A DNA stretch of 64,000 nucleotides from Tomocerus qinae (GCA_020055645.1 CM034546.1:22134001-22198000), one strand, 5' to 3'. Shown: positions 31,558 through 44,802, numbered from the stretch's first letter. A program made the numbers and translations. Notes: generated by a model not told the origin, from the letters alone.

Positions 31558-33383
31558 CCTGAAAAAAATAGAGTTGAATTATACGACCCCTTCAAGGAGT
31601 AGATTTAAGATTTTAGTTTTGTATTCAGATGTACAATATAACATGTACTTGACATTTAATGACATTTATTATTTAAGAATTTAATTTGAGTTTAATACAA
31701 TTGCTCACATACCTGATGTTTGATGGATTTTGGATGTCGTGGAACGAAGAAATAATCAATAATGCTATGCCATTTTGTACCATTTTTAACTTATCACAGA
31801 GTTACTTATTCGGAAATTATCAAAGTGTTATAATTACCTGGAACTATTGTTTCTACAATCATTCCATTATTCAATTGTGGAGATGATCAATATTCGATTT
31901 CTCGGAATTGTGTAAACATTATTTTATCAGCAGACAGCGCCAGAGACGACTGGACACATGTCAGGAAACCAAAACCAAACATCATTCGTGTTCATTAATA
32001 TTCTTTTATTAATTTTTCGTGCTGACTGCGGAGTAATATAACTGCCAACTGTACATGTACTATCGTCATTTAATTCATAAATGAACAAGCATTTAAGTCA
32101 TTTGTATATAGACCTATATACCTATGATTTTTCTTAATATGTGTTAAGGGAGAGATGCTCTTAAATTAACTTCGCAATATGTTTAACACTTGTAAGCCTG
32201 CATTGCAGTGCTATTGTTTATTAAAATAAATTTCCTATAATTTAACGTATGAATATAGAGAAGATTATATGTTGCAACACAGCATTTGCGATTATGTTCA
32301 ATTCTAACCATATGTGAATACTGTTTACATTAAACGTAATTCGTCAACGGTGAATAGTTGGCATTTTATTTAAAGGTTCGCAGAAGAATATGTTGTCATC
32401 AAATATGCGTGTTAGGTTTAATATTCTCTACTTGAATAAATATATGGTCGGTAAAAGTTACACCTTACACTATACAAAACTTGCCTGATACTTTTTTGTA
32501 CTTTGTTCGATTCTACGTCTGTTTAATTACGCTTGTTAAGGTAATGTAGTTCTAGCAAATCCACTCAGGTACGTAAAATATTTAAATGGCATTCCAAACC
32601 GAAGTCAAGTGTTTATAGTCAATAATTCAGTCTGATATTGAATATTTTATGTTATGTTTCTAGGTTTTTATAAGGACCTTTGACCGTCATAATTTCTCAT
32701 CCAAGAATAAATAATCATGTATTTGGGACAGCATTACTTTGGTACAAAATGTCTTGAGTCATAAATAATAAATATGTATATCGGCAAATGTGAAAAAGCT
32801 AAATGGCGATACTTTTGAATAGTACAATGCATAATAACAAAAATGTCAATGCCACTACAGTTACCATTCCACAGAATTCCTACTTGAATTATAAATGCCA
32901 ATGAACGTGAGACACGGAGAGTCAAGAGTTTGAGATAGCATGGTTGTTAATTTGTTAACCGATAAGAGTCAGATTGACCCGTGGATGTAGTGATTGTTTT
33001 TTTTGACATATTTTATGTGTAAACCTTATCGATTACAATAGCATAATATTCATAATATTATTTGGTAACTACAATTATCATTTGCCAATTATTTTTTAAG
33101 TCACGTAACACTATAAACAAAAAACGAGATAAACCCAAGTCGCATGTATCATTTTTATTACTACTGTACTGTGTGATACAAACATGATCAATATTTTATT
33201 CATACTGTCAATACATGTCCAGTTCATGTCAATATACTGGAAACCAGTTTCATGTTGCTATGAATCTGTATAGTGTCTGACAATAAAGCATTTAAAATTA
33301 CAATTTTTGAAAGTTAATTTTTTTAAACAATCATTCTCAATCAAAGAAGCAACATTTTCAAATATTTAATTACTATATTTATA
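31558..33383. other. Intergenic, nothing recognised
   Basis: AT-rich DNA; the open frames here are short and lack any motif. Confidence 0.4.
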
Positions 33384-34563
33384 TTAGTATTTATTAGTCA
33401 TATATCGCAAGAATATTGCCTGTAAACTGCTTTTATCAAGTTTGTTATTTTTCGATTCAGTTTTGGCCAGATTGAGGTAGTACCATGTATTGTTGATAAT
33501 GTCATTTATCCATGATACAACCTCTTCATTTATACGAGTAAAAACTACTAGGCCTGAGTCAACGGTATACGAAAGAATGCCGGCCAATACTTTTTCATAA
33601 CCATCCCAGTAAAAAGCCCCACCGCCGCCGTCACCGTAAGAAAATGAGGTATAGGCAATGAAGCCGCACAATGCCCGAGAAAATTGGATTTCATTGTCTC
33701 CCGTGAGATTTTTGTACCACTCCAAGCAAGTTTTTTCATCAACGACTTGGAGAATAACCTTTTGCAAAATATTTGGATATTTTAAAGGTTCCTCAGGTTT
33801 TGTATCCGCCCCCCAACCAGCAAATACCAAGTCACCTGTAACAAAAATAAAGTCATTGATTAAATTCAAGACCAGAACAGGGATTACTATTCCTACCTTT
33901 TTCTTAATATAATGAATTATACATATCTATTCGTTGACTAAACTTTATACTAGACCTAACTGTAATACTGAGAACATTGCCACGTAATAAGTACTCGTGA
34001 CAATGACTAAGTAGGTGAGAATCACTACTATTAGATAGACGGCAAAAGTCAGTCACGTGACAATTCCGTTTGTATGTTTGTACTTCCGTGTGTTGATTTG
34101 CCGTAATCCTAAAACGCAGCCAAGCACATAATAACGCACATCATGAGGCAAATTCCAACACGTCCAAAGCAGAAAAATTGGTGGCAGTACGCAATTATGC
34201 ACTGCGCGGTCTATAGTCTCCTACGACTTACAAGGCACAAAAAATTTCACAACAGGAACAATGCATGCATTCTGTGTAAAAGAATTTCCAGCTTTCAGCT
34301 GCGTGTGGTTTCTATTACTTCATGTGCGGGAAAATTCAATTTGGCCATTTACATTGATGCTTTCAATTTTGAATTGGTTTAATAAAAGTTAGATTCCCAA
34401 AAAAGTGAGTCACTTTTCGATTCTGTAAAGCAAATGTTGCACCGTTTAAGGCAGTGGTGCAGATTTCAAAAGACTGTTTTTACCACAAATGGGGACGGTG
34501 CTAGGTAACCTGCAAAAATTATCATAGAGGGTGAATGGGAATCGCGAAAATTCGTACTTTTTT

Positions 34564-34880
34564 GGGAAAGTCCTAAAGGATCTGAGATTACTGGTCATAC
34601 ACCCATGTAGTAAATGTAAAAAAGATTCTTCAAAACTTATTCTAGAGGTTATACTTTGACAACTTCACATTTTTGTCTCTTGCTTGAAGATATCATCGTT
34701 TGAAACTTGAAATTGATACATGTTTCTGTATTTGCATTTTGTGATCCTTGTGTCTTCCAATCAAAGACAAAATTGTGAAATTTTTAAAATATAACCTCTA
34801 GAATAAGTTCCGATGAATCCTTATTGAATTTATTTTATGGGTGTTGGATCAGTAATCTCGGATCATTTAACACTTCCCCA
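34564..34880. mobile_element. Hairpin MITE inside the protease-homologue intron
   Basis: 34564-34690 and 34754-34880 are inverted copies of about 127 bp (ends gggaaagtcc and acacttcccc; shared inner phrases cttattctagaggttata and gagattactg). The spacer is about 63 bp, and there is no coding sequence. Confidence 0.75.
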
Positions 34881-35550
34881 AAAAAAGTTGATGAGGAATA
34901 TGATAGTCAAGAGATCATTTACGTTTGTATCCACCAGGACTTTAAGCTCCCGGTACCTCAGATTAGGAAATCTCTGATGATCATCTAAATACATGTAAAA
35001 TTGATTTACAACTGTTTTAATTCTGTCTTAAGTTCTTACCTGATTTTCTTGCGTGGTACATTTTTGGAATCCTGAATATAATGTCGACCATCACAATGTA
35101 TAAAATATACGATATTCAATGAGTTACTCCAATAGTCAAAAAATATTCTAAAATTTCATCTTACTACTACCAAGGGTCAATAGATCTTGACATTCTATTG
35201 GCTGAGAACTTGTGAGCTCCTCCTACTTTGGGGGCAGGGCGAGGGTCAATTTCCACAGCAACCATGCAAATTGCAAGAGATTTTTGGTTCGTGAGTCAAT
35301 ATGGTTGTATTAAAATAGCATATTGGCGATTGGTAACATGGCTCTCTCTGGCCACCCACTAGGGTCACATTTTTAACCTGGGGTATAAGGTAGCGTTACT
35401 TTGAGAGGAGCGCTGTGCCCCCTCCCCCCACTGGACACGTCCAAGCACGAACGTAATGAATGTAATATGGGATGTGTACTGCCTCACTACAAAGTGATAT
35501 TACTGGGCGCAGGCCTCAATTACGGGCCTATTGCCAACTCCCTCAACACT

Positions 35551-35969
35551 TGAATTTAAGAGATATGTATGAAAAAAAATTTGTAATTCGATATTGAATC
35601 TCAACTAATGATAACAAAATAAATTTCAAAATTATGAAAAAAGTCGTTTTTTTAAAATTTACCGTATATAAAGCAAATCTTACTAAAATAGCAAATGATA
35701 GAGTTAGAATTTTGAAACGAATTGCAGAACCCCTGTGGCACATATTGTCTTATTCAATTAAAAAAAATTTCATCCAAATCGGTCAAGTAGTTTCTAAAAA
35801 TTTTTGTATATGCTTTGCGACTTCGGGGGGTGTGTCCTGAGGGAAGGGGGAGGTGTATCAAAAATCGGAAAGAAACTGTTTTTTACATTCTCCTATCTGC
35901 ATAGGTTATCATTAGTTGATATCCAATATCGAATTACAAATTTTATTTCATACGCATCTCTTAAATTCA
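35551..35969. repeat. Inverted repeat, about 65-bp arms
   Basis: tgaatttaagagatatgtat ... ctaatgataac at 35551-35615 is inverted at 35905-35969. The interior contains catccaaatcggtcaagtag, a phrase typical of repetitive DNA. It is probably a further small non-autonomous element. Confidence 0.65.
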
Positions 35970-36683
35970 TACAATTGTTGTTTATTAATACCCGAGAAGC
36001 CAAAGGCTGTCATTCACGAGTCACTGTTGTGGGACTGTTATCGGAAGTCTACTAGCCCAACAAAGACAGGTTATCCAAAGCTACTCTACGTACACAGTAC
36101 ACATAAGAGGTATCAATAGGACGGCCCTTGTAATTGCGAGTTCGGGCTTAACCTCGTATATAATATGAATGAAAGTAATATTATTTCGGTTGATTATTGG
36201 TTTGTACAATCTGTTGAGAAATGACAAAAATGTGAACCGAGTTGTTTCTATGACTTAATTAAGAAACAACCACAACATTTACCGCACTTCAGTTATGTTA
36301 TAATTACAGGCTTTTAATCTACATGAAATTATTAAACCGACAAGTTTACTTGATTTCATATTAGTCTCCTGACCAACTAATCTCCTTGTTAAAATTTGGT
36401 ATATATATGAGATACGATAATATTGTAAACTATAATGTCTACAGCGTTCTGTAGAATGTTCTCCGTTATGTAAAATCTTATTTAATACTACAATAAGTCC
36501 TTGGCCCACCATAAGCTATTATTGAAATAATACTGACTCATGACTCGTTATCTCAAACCATTTCCGAGATAAATATTACGTGTATATGGTGTCTAGTACT
36601 GTATAACGTGTTATCAGTATGAATCAGGCCAACGAGAATAGTGCACAATATTATTCTCTCTGTATCTAACACTTATTTTATAC
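35970..36683. other. Rest of the protease-homologue intron
   Basis: 36590-36683 is a close copy of 30890-30990 in the other protease locus, showing the two loci are paralogous beyond their exons. Otherwise nothing is recognised. Confidence 0.5.
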
Positions 36684-36782
36684 CTGGGAAATCCGTATCA
36701 TTCAGAACAACGGCAGATTGGTAGATAATGACGGTGTTATCAATTGACAAATTGCTAATAATATGGTCCGTATGTAGGGCAT

Positions 36783-37771
36783 CCAGTACCGGCCAAAAAT
36801 TGAAATCCCGGTTCTCGGTACTTTCGGTACTAGCAACGGTACTAGTACCGGTTCCAGTACCGAAATAAATTTTACACATAATATTCACATAATGACTTAC
36901 TATCACAAGGTACTTAAGTTTTAAAGTCACATTACATGTAATAAAGCTGTTTAGTATATGTATTGAAATATACTGCATGCTTAGCATTAACAATTTTAGC
37001 TATTGAAAATGTAAAAATATTGCCAAACTATCAAAAAAATTAAACTCCAGTTCCTGGTCAATAACTACCTGTGGTGTATAATGTACATCTACACGCTGCT
37101 CTGTATACACGGCCAAATATAGAATTCAATACCAGTAAGGGATTACATTGGATATTGGATGGATAACTTTTGTGATTATAAGTACAATGTATATATTTAA
37201 TCACAAACAAAGATCTGCCTGATAGTCACATAAAACATTCGATAAAAACATTTTGATTGACCTACATGTGGACTATTATTGGCAATGGCAAGACAATATT
37301 ACCTAAAAAATAAGAAATGCATTCCGCTCCGCTGCTTACGCTAATATTTAATGAAAAGCTAACTTCATAAAAAACAAAACTTAGGTTCCGCCAAATTGAG
37401 ACTAGCATTAGACAACATTACTAACAAAGCAAGAATGGTATTTTCGCAAACTTGATTTCTATAGTAGCATGCTTGTTATAAGGTTATCCAATATCTAATG
37501 TGATCCTTTACTGGCATTCTATTCCACATTTGGATGTATGTATGTAGAGGATAGTGTCTGTTAAAAGGTTTCTGGAAACTGCATACGCTGATATTATGTG
37601 TTTTATGTACCTTATTGGCAGAGAAAACTTTTATTTTTCATTAATTTTATCTGAATTTAGCATAATATCATGTAGACAAAATACTTCATTTTTCGGTATT
37701 GGGCTGCGGAGTACCGACGGTACTGGTACCGGTACTCCCGGTATTTCCCGGTACCAGAATACCGATACTGG
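36783..37771. mobile_element. GGTACC-rich foldback element
   Basis: The left end (ccagtaccgg, then cggtactttcggtactagca) and right end (ggtactggtaccggtactcc ... ccgatactgg) are inverted, each about 75-80 bp and built from ggtac motifs. The interior has no coding capacity. It adjoins the truncated edge of the serine protease homologue. Confidence 0.6.
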
Positions 37772-37924
37772 ATTGCCTATCCGTATGCCTTTAATTTAAG
37801 GGTTTAGGGTGGGGAACTATTTCAATATGGGGAACTAAACATTTGGATAGCCATATTTTTCCAAACTTATTCATTTAGTTCCCCAACTGGGGAATTAATG
37901 CGATATGGGGAACTCAATCGATTA
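37772..37924. repeat. Small inverted repeat (ggggaactaaa)
   Basis: ggggaactaaa near 37830 is inverted as tttagttcccc near 37876, with further gatatggggaact units on both sides. Short and non-coding. Confidence 0.5.
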
Positions 37925-38224
37925 ATACGGTATTCAAGGAAACTATTAATTTAATTGGGTTTATTTGTAATAACAGTTAAAAAGTCATTTGTACTGATGT
38001 ATTTATAGATATTTTAACTCTATAATAATTTTAATGCACTTGTGTTGTCTAGCAAATGCAATGTTCGTATAAATAATTCATTAAGTAATTAATTTTTGTT
38101 TTTATTATGACTTGTTTATGTATATATCTATATACGTATAAAAGTTTTTTATTAATGTGACGTTATCTGAAAAAACTGAAGTTGTTTTCAACTGTCTTCA
38201 AAGTAATAATGCCATTGCCTTTAA

Positions 38225-38923
38225 GGGGGCGCACCCCTCCGTCGAGGTGTCTAGCGGAATTCTGCAAGAACTCGATGTATTCACATTGAGTTGAGTACAA
38301 AAACTTTCAAATTTTACTTTTTTAGGAATTCAAAGAAAACTCAAAAGTGATTCGGTTTCTTGATTGATCTTGATTTTTTTAACTAATATTCGTACAGGGT
38401 CCTAGTAGGGTCACAAGTTTCAAAATGTCTTTTGGTTATTTTATAAAAAAATTATAAGCCTGTCCCGCCAAAAAATTAAAAACGTTTTGGTAGAATGGCC
38501 ACTGTGATCTTTGTAGGTCAAAATCATGACATGTCTTAATTAGGGAACTAAAAAGGTACTCCCTTTTTACAAAAAAGGTAAAAAGCACTACTTTTTCTAA
38601 AAAAGCAGTCCTTTTTACCTTTTTTACCTTATTTACATGTAAAGTGAAGTAAATGGGGCAAACTGCTACATCAAAAAAGGTAAAAAGGCAAAAAAGGACT
38701 GCTTTTTTAAAATCTTACTCCTACCTTTTTTATAAAAAAGGCAAAAAAGGTAAAAGGCAAATAAGGTCCTTTTTTGTTAACTGGTCTGAAACTTGTGACC
38801 CTCCAGGGTATTTAGTCTAAATTTTGAGACTAACTATCTCCAGACTGATTGAAAATTACGTGACTTATCCATGATTTCCTTGAGTAGGAAAATACATGGA
38901 AAGCCTACCACTACCGCGCCCCC
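38225..38923. mobile_element. TTAA-flanked non-autonomous DNA transposon
   Basis: The element starts gggggcgcacccc and ends accgcgccccc, giving an 8-bp terminal inverted repeat GGGGGCGC. It is flanked on both sides by ttaa (38221-38224 and 38924-38927). Copy A of the duplication has one ttaa and no insert, which proves the insertion. The TTAA duplication is used by piggyBac and Kolobok elements. It is 699 bp with no ORF. Its 3' end is also present in copy C (45577-45706). Confidence 0.85.
38555..38785. repeat. AAAAAGG/CCTTTTT palindromic repeat, copy 2
   Basis: Alternating blocks of aaaaaaggtaaaaagg and cctttttaccttttttacc can fold on themselves. It is related to 23590-23730 and nested in the TTAA element. 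Confidence 0.65.
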
Positions 38924-40066
38924 TTAAGCACCCTTTAAGCTTCTAAGCTTTGATATCGAGTATATTCTGTGTGCTGGATGAGAACCAATGCCTTCCCATC
39001 TGAATGTTATGATGGGTTGGATAGGATGTTTAAATTTTTTGGATGTTGGTGATGGGATGGTTTAGCCCATTTGGATGTTGGTGATGGGCTAGATGGGATG
39101 GTTTAGCTTATTTGGATTTTGATGATGAGCTGGATGGGATGTTGTTATTTTCTTGGATGTTTGGTGATGGGATGGATGGGGTTGGATGATCTTTTGAAGT
39201 GGATGGGATGTTTACCTACAACACCTATACCCTAATTTACCTTAACGCTTACTTCTAGCTCGCCTCACGGTGAGAGATATCTTACATTCTGTCAATATCA
39301 CGGGTCTTTATCTGTACTACTCACATAACCAGGCGAAGTTTACTTATTGATCTTATCAGTTGACAAATTATAGACCTCTATGTCTTCTATGACCTAGCCC
39401 CTTAACATTGAATTCATATATAATATGTTACCTAGCCTATAAGTATCTCGTAAACGGACTATAAGAGACAAAAGTGAATCATGAAAAAACACTCCACTAA
39501 GTAAAGAGAATGTGTCCAATTCCTTACCGTATCTTTCCTAACCTAACTTAGTTTATAGGAGAATACTGCACGCGTAATTTAGAGACGTTGGGTCAATTCC
39601 AACCCAAGGTCCTATATTTTACCTTATTTACCTATCCCCTTCTTCTAGCTCGCCTACCGCCTTACATTTCTGTCAATATTACTAGACCACCAGTACTGGT
39701 ATTAAATTCAAAAGTTTTCCGTGACAACATTTTTTGATTTAATTTCGAAATGAACTAATATTAACCCAGAGTATAGTTAATTGTTTTATGTAGTATGGTA
39801 GCCGAACATTTGTTTGCTTTTCTCGATTTTCGTAGGGAGGCGGTCAAGTGCCCGATGGCCTCCATAGCTGCTGGTCGCCCTACCACACGCACAGACATAC
39901 ATACATGGCTAGGTTTGTAAATCTATTGCTTTATCTAAGACGGTCGTTATTATATAGAGAAAACATTAATCATTCCATTTATTTGAACAATTTATAACTA
40001 ATTTGCACAGCACAGTTTATTTTATATTACAACAGTCATGTATACTAAAAGGAAAAACTAAAGCAT

Positions 40067-41590
40067 ACGTGGATAAAACGAATATATCATTATTAAAGTA
40101 TTACAAGGCGTCAGTCAAACCAAATCAATATCTATATTACTTTGTTCAACCTTGGTCGTTGTTAATTTGTTGTTAGTGACAATGCAAAACATTGCAGAAC
40201 AGAAGACAGGCCCAATAGCAAGAATATTTAGAACGCTACAAAATATAGCTACAATAAAGCAGCAAGATATATTTATAATTCAATGCATTTTCTAGTTTAA
40301 CCTTGTGTACCTAAATCGCGTTAGTAGTTTTGAAATATTTTTTATATCATATAAGTCCGTCAGAACAAAATTAATATTTGCTAGTAGTATCAGAACAGAG
40401 TGTGATTACTACTAATACTACTGCCTGCGCCTACATAATAACTACCTGAACTAGAAATTTAAAGTCAGTGATGGCTGATATCATATCATGTAGGACCCTT
40501 TTGACAGGATATTTTAGTGTGATTATAACATTAACCATTGCTATTATATGAACAATTTCTAACTTTGCTACTTTATACAGCGATTGCCTTAGTTTATTTT
40601 CTAATGTAGCAGTCAAGTATACTACAACACAAAAACTAAGCATACTTGGATGAAACGCAAAATATCTTTATGCAAGTATTGTAAACCGTCAGTTCTACAA
40701 AAACATTACCTAAATTTTTTGTTCATGGTCGTTGTTAAGTAGATAATAGTGACAATTCAAAACATTACCAAACAGAAGGCAGGCAATAGCAAGAGTATTT
40801 AGAACGCTACAAAATATAGCCACAAGATATTTATAATTCAATGCATTTTCTGGTTTAACATTATGTAAATGTAGTTCAGCGCATCGCAGTAGTTGTGAAA
40901 TATTTTTCTATAATAATAAGTCCGTCAGAACAAATTTAATATTTGCTAGTAGTATCAGAACAGAGTCTGATTACTACTAATACTTCTGCCTTTACCTACA
41001 TAATAACTACGTGAACTAGAAATTTAAAGTCAGTGATGGCTGATATCATATCATGTAGGACCATTTTGACAGGATATTTTAGTGTGATTATAACATTAAC
41101 CATTGCTATTATATGAACAATTTCTAACTTTGCTACTTTATACAGCGATTGCCTTAGTTTATTTTCTAATGTAGCAGTCAAGTATACTACAACACAAAAA
41201 CTAAGTATACTTGGATGAAACGCAAAATATCATTATGCAAGTATTATAAACCGTCAGTTCAACAAAAACATTATGTACATTTGTTTGTTCTTGGCGGTTG
41301 TTTAGTAGATAATAGTGACAATTCAAAACATCCCAAACAGAAGGCAGGGGCAATAGCAAGAGTATTTAGAACGCTACAAAATAGCCGAAAGATGTATATA
41401 ATTCAATGTATTTCCTAGTTTCAACTAATGTACTACTTTGCGTCAGTAGTTGTGAAATATTTTTTATATTATTATTAAGTCCGCGAGAACAAAATTAATG
41501 ATTGCTAGTAGTACCAGAACAGAGAACAGAGTCTGATTTTTACTAATGCCTACATAGTAACTCTAGAACTTTAAAGTCAGCGATATCTTA
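40067..41590 (+). repeat. 567-bp tandem array upstream of the IR
   Basis: The anchor actaa(a)gcatacttggat occurs at 40067, 40634 and 41202, so the unit is 567-568 bp and there are about 2.7 units. Each unit contains tatttagaacgctacaaaat and ggctgatatcatatcatgta. Copy A has the homologous DNA without the clean array. Confidence 0.8.
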
Positions 41591-42039
41591 AATAAAAATT
41601 GTCATATTATATGATACTTGTATAGCATATGTTGTAGCATAGGCTTTGCTATTTGTTATCTTGCAAACACTTACAATACACCTTGCAGTTTCTATCAAGA
41701 GAGTAATTCTTACACTACACAAACACGCAAGAAAAAAAGGTGTATTGTACCCCGGGCTATGCTTGTATCTAATATTACTAGCGAATATTAATTTGTGACA
41801 ATAACTATTAAAAGCTGGCGGATAATTTATACGTATATAAGCTATTGAACAATGAATATAAAATAAGCTCTGGTGATTGGAGATGACGACGACAGAAGTT
41901 TTTATTGGAAGCAACGAACATACTACTATTGTGTATCAACCGAAATTACAAGTTAAACACTATCCTTCACTAAGAGAGTGTATTACACAATAAATACCTA
42001 AACTGAATCACAAAAACCCAAAGCCGATAATTGGATAAA

Positions 42040-44550
42040 ATGATTGTTTTGTTTTTCTTGCTGTCCATCTTCGATTTGAATTTGGGATGGAAATTGGCTG
42101 AAGTGGCTCATTTTGAAAAAAATTGCTACACCAATTTAATCTTGCCCCAGCGTAATTTTAATGAACTAGAAAATATATTAACTGGAGAACTACGGAAAAT
42201 AGATATTCCTTTTGCATTTACCAGACTTAATATTCAAAAAGAAGACGAGTTCTGCAAACCAGATAAGGTGCTGTTTGAGACCCCTAATAGGGTCTATTCT
42301 TTTAGGGGTGTTCCAAAATGTATGAAGATGTTATAAATAATAGGAAATTAAGAGTATCTTCACCACCTGTAATCAGCCGATTTGTATGTGTACAGAATAT
42401 TGTGGTTAATTTTTACCCAAGAGATTTCACGGATCTTATGCTAATCAATTATATCAGTGAAGCCATCTCCCATAAGATCTCTGTATTTCCTGATGACTAC
42501 TATTTTGGATTGGGATGGTACAATTTTGGAGTGCATTCGTCTGTTTACTTGCTAGTAGAGAAAGAAACTTTTCACCTGGCAAGATCAAATTCCAATTTCA
42601 TTCTCGATATTTCACAACGAGATAATCAAAATGCAAATTTTATTTATCATCTATTCTGGACTAAGACATGGTTTTTGATACCAATATCCGATGATCCAGA
42701 CTCTGGTATGTATTTCCTATGTCCGCAGTATGATTCACGACAGATTTCAACTAATTTACGTTACACATACACGCTTGCACCTTTGTGTGTTGGGAGTTAT
42801 TGTGGTCGTCAATCACCGTCGTATTTGGCAATCGAACATTTCATCAAGGAAAGTTCCGTTGCTAGCACAGCTACAATGCTTATCTTTGATACGTTTGTTT
42901 CTAGTTCAGGTGATAAAAATGGTTACTGTGGCCACCCATTACGATCTGCATATTTTACAAATTACATTTTCGGTGATGAAAACGGAGTGGGATTGCCAAT
43001 TTCTTCCGCCATTCTCAAACGTTTTCCGAATTCTACGATTATTACCGTTGGAAATGGGTATATGAGATGCATAAAGAACAAACCAAACGTGGCAATAATT
43101 GCTATGAATAAATATGGATCAGTGCTATTAACTGACTTCACTAATTATTTTTCACTAGTTGCAATAATGGAAGATTCTGTCAATTTCATTTCCTGTGTCG
43201 TATTGGAAGATGAAAGTCTGTCGTTTTACGGATACATTCGACCGTTTCAACCATATGCTTGGCTGGGTATCATCATTTCGACATCTTCTGCGATTGTTTT
43301 TGTCCACGTTGTAACATTTTGGAAAAAGGAAAACAATATTCCTTTTGTTATGATTTGCTATGCTTATCTGCTGGAAATCAGTTATTCGTTGTCAATAGAA
43401 GCAAATAAAAAACTGTGGTTAAAATTATTAATAGGCCCAATGTTAATTATGTTTATTGTAATAACAAACGGGTACAAGGGAATTGTCATATCGGACTTAA
43501 TTGAACCCCGCCCTGTTAAACAAATCGAATCAATTGAACATTTGGTAAATCTTTCTGACATTTCTGCTGTTGGGATAGTTAAAGAAGCTAGCGAATTCAA
43601 TCCTTTTGATACTTCCATATATTATCAAAAATTGATTCTTAGGAATTATGATTGTTTCAAAAAAGTTGTTCCGCTTGGCTCACATTATGTGGAAATATGC
43701 AATGATTCCTATATTGAAACGACGTTTGATAAAGTTGACAAAACCACAGTCGAAGCAGCTTTTGTCCATTTTCAACATCTAGGGCCGCATTGTGTTTTTG
43801 AACTACAATGTTGGATGGATTTAATTTCTTATGACTATGTCGAATCGGCAATTAGCAGTAATACAACTTTAAATGCAATTCGAAATATACATGACAAATT
43901 CGTTACCCTACCGGGATCTGCTTACACTAATCCATTAAAGTGGATTTCAGAATGTAATAATTCTGTATTGATTGCCAAAAAATCTCATTTACATCGGTTT
44001 TTCAATGATTCTCATTGGAATCCTGAAATTGGTGGCTTTAAACCACAAAAAACATTATATCGTGGAAAAGAAAATGATTTTCTAGCCTTCTCCGTTTTTA
44101 CGTTTATTGAAAGTGAACAAATTCCACTGATGACCCCATTTCTAAGGAAGACTTTATTTGCAGTTAGTCACTCGGGGATTTTTAATTTGTGGATCGATCA
44201 CTTTAATGAACATAACTTTACAGAATGCGAAAAATGCTGGGACAAATCCCCTCGGCCTATATCATTGTACAACTCCAACATTTCTACTATATTTTTCCAT
44301 TAGTTTGTGCCTTTCACTGCTATTCGTAGTGTCGTTCTTGTGGGAAATTAGAGTTTTTGTATACATACATTTATTGGCACATGTATGGAAAATATTGAAA
44401 GGCATTACAAACAAATTTTTCGCCTTTATTGGTCATAAATATCCAAAGCCAAGGAGTATGGAAATTGTAACTTTGATGGTATTACCCAATAACCCAAATC
44501 AAAATAACCGAGTAAAACACCGCCCACTAATTTCTGCAACTAAAAATTAA
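42040..44550 (+). pseudogene. Ionotropic receptor (divergent IR), copy B, two frameshifts
   Basis: An otherwise full-length, intronless IR of about 836 codons. The ATG at 42040 opens a signal peptide (MIVLFFLLSIFDLNLGW). The large N-terminal and first ligand lobe follow. TM1 is at YAWLGIIISTSSAIVFVHVV, the pore segment at VMICYAYLLEIS, and TM2 at LKLLIGPMLIMFIVI followed by NGYKGIVISDL. The second lobe begins PRPVKQIESIEH, and TM3 is at SLCLSLLFVVSFLWEI with a short cytoplasmic end. Two breaks interrupt it: a two-base gain at about 42333 compared with copy A, and a shift at about 44285-44300 just before TM3. Neither site has GT..AG borders. IRs are chemosensory cation channels derived from ionotropic glutamate receptors. 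The rest is so well kept that decay must be recent, or the breaks are assembly errors. Confidence 0.85.
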
Positions 44551-44802
44551 ATTAAGAAATTATACACGATTATAAAGTTTTAAAAACTACAACTTGACTT
44601 TTCGAACTACATTATGGTACTTACTACATTATGGCACAAGTTGTTATTATATATTTTATACAACTTTTCTTTTTGTTTCAATAAACGTATGAAAACATAT
44701 ATTGCGTGATTGACATGGAAGAAAAATTGCGCTTTAGAAGCATAATTACCAACTGCTTTTAAAAAAAGTAGATATCGCATAAACGCATGTCTACTAACTA
44801 GC
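44551..44802. other. 3' flank of IR copy B
   Basis: Non-coding, with aataaa at about 44681 as the likely poly(A) signal. Confidence 0.4.

Larger units (their letters stand above)
33384..36754 (-). pseudogene. Serine protease homologue, active-site Ser lost, 5' part missing
   Basis: Two exons remain. 36754-36684 encodes the catalytic-Asp region (LSIDNTVIIYQSAVVLND) and ends with donor cag|gtataa. 33835-33384 follows acceptor tttgttacag in the matching phase and encodes DLVFAGWGAD, KVILQVVDEKTCLEWYKN, LCGFIAY, GDGGGGAFY, LAGILSY and the final helix (EEVVSWINDII). The canonical GDSGG reads GDGGGG, so Ser195 is Gly and the product could not be a protease. Unlike its neighbour it has no membrane anchor and ends LRYMTNKY. 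The signal peptide/His exon is absent: a foldback element starts 29 bp beyond the Asp exon. Non-catalytic homologues of clip/trypsin proteases are common in arthropods, but loss of the first exon argues for a pseudogene. Confidence 0.65.
37931..42039 (+). repeat. Segmental duplication copy B, upstream DNA of the IR
   Basis: Continuous homology with copy A (10500-12371, 14764-15618) and copy C, with a 699-bp TTAA-flanked insert at 38225-38923 and a tandem array at 40067-41590. Includes the GATGGG minisatellite at about 39003-39215. Non-coding. Confidence 0.8.

Noticed and set aside
42691-43065. Second-frame ORF inside the IR, repeated at 56767-57141
   Set aside because: It is the shifted frame of well-conserved IR coding sequence in both copies; similarity follows from the duplication.
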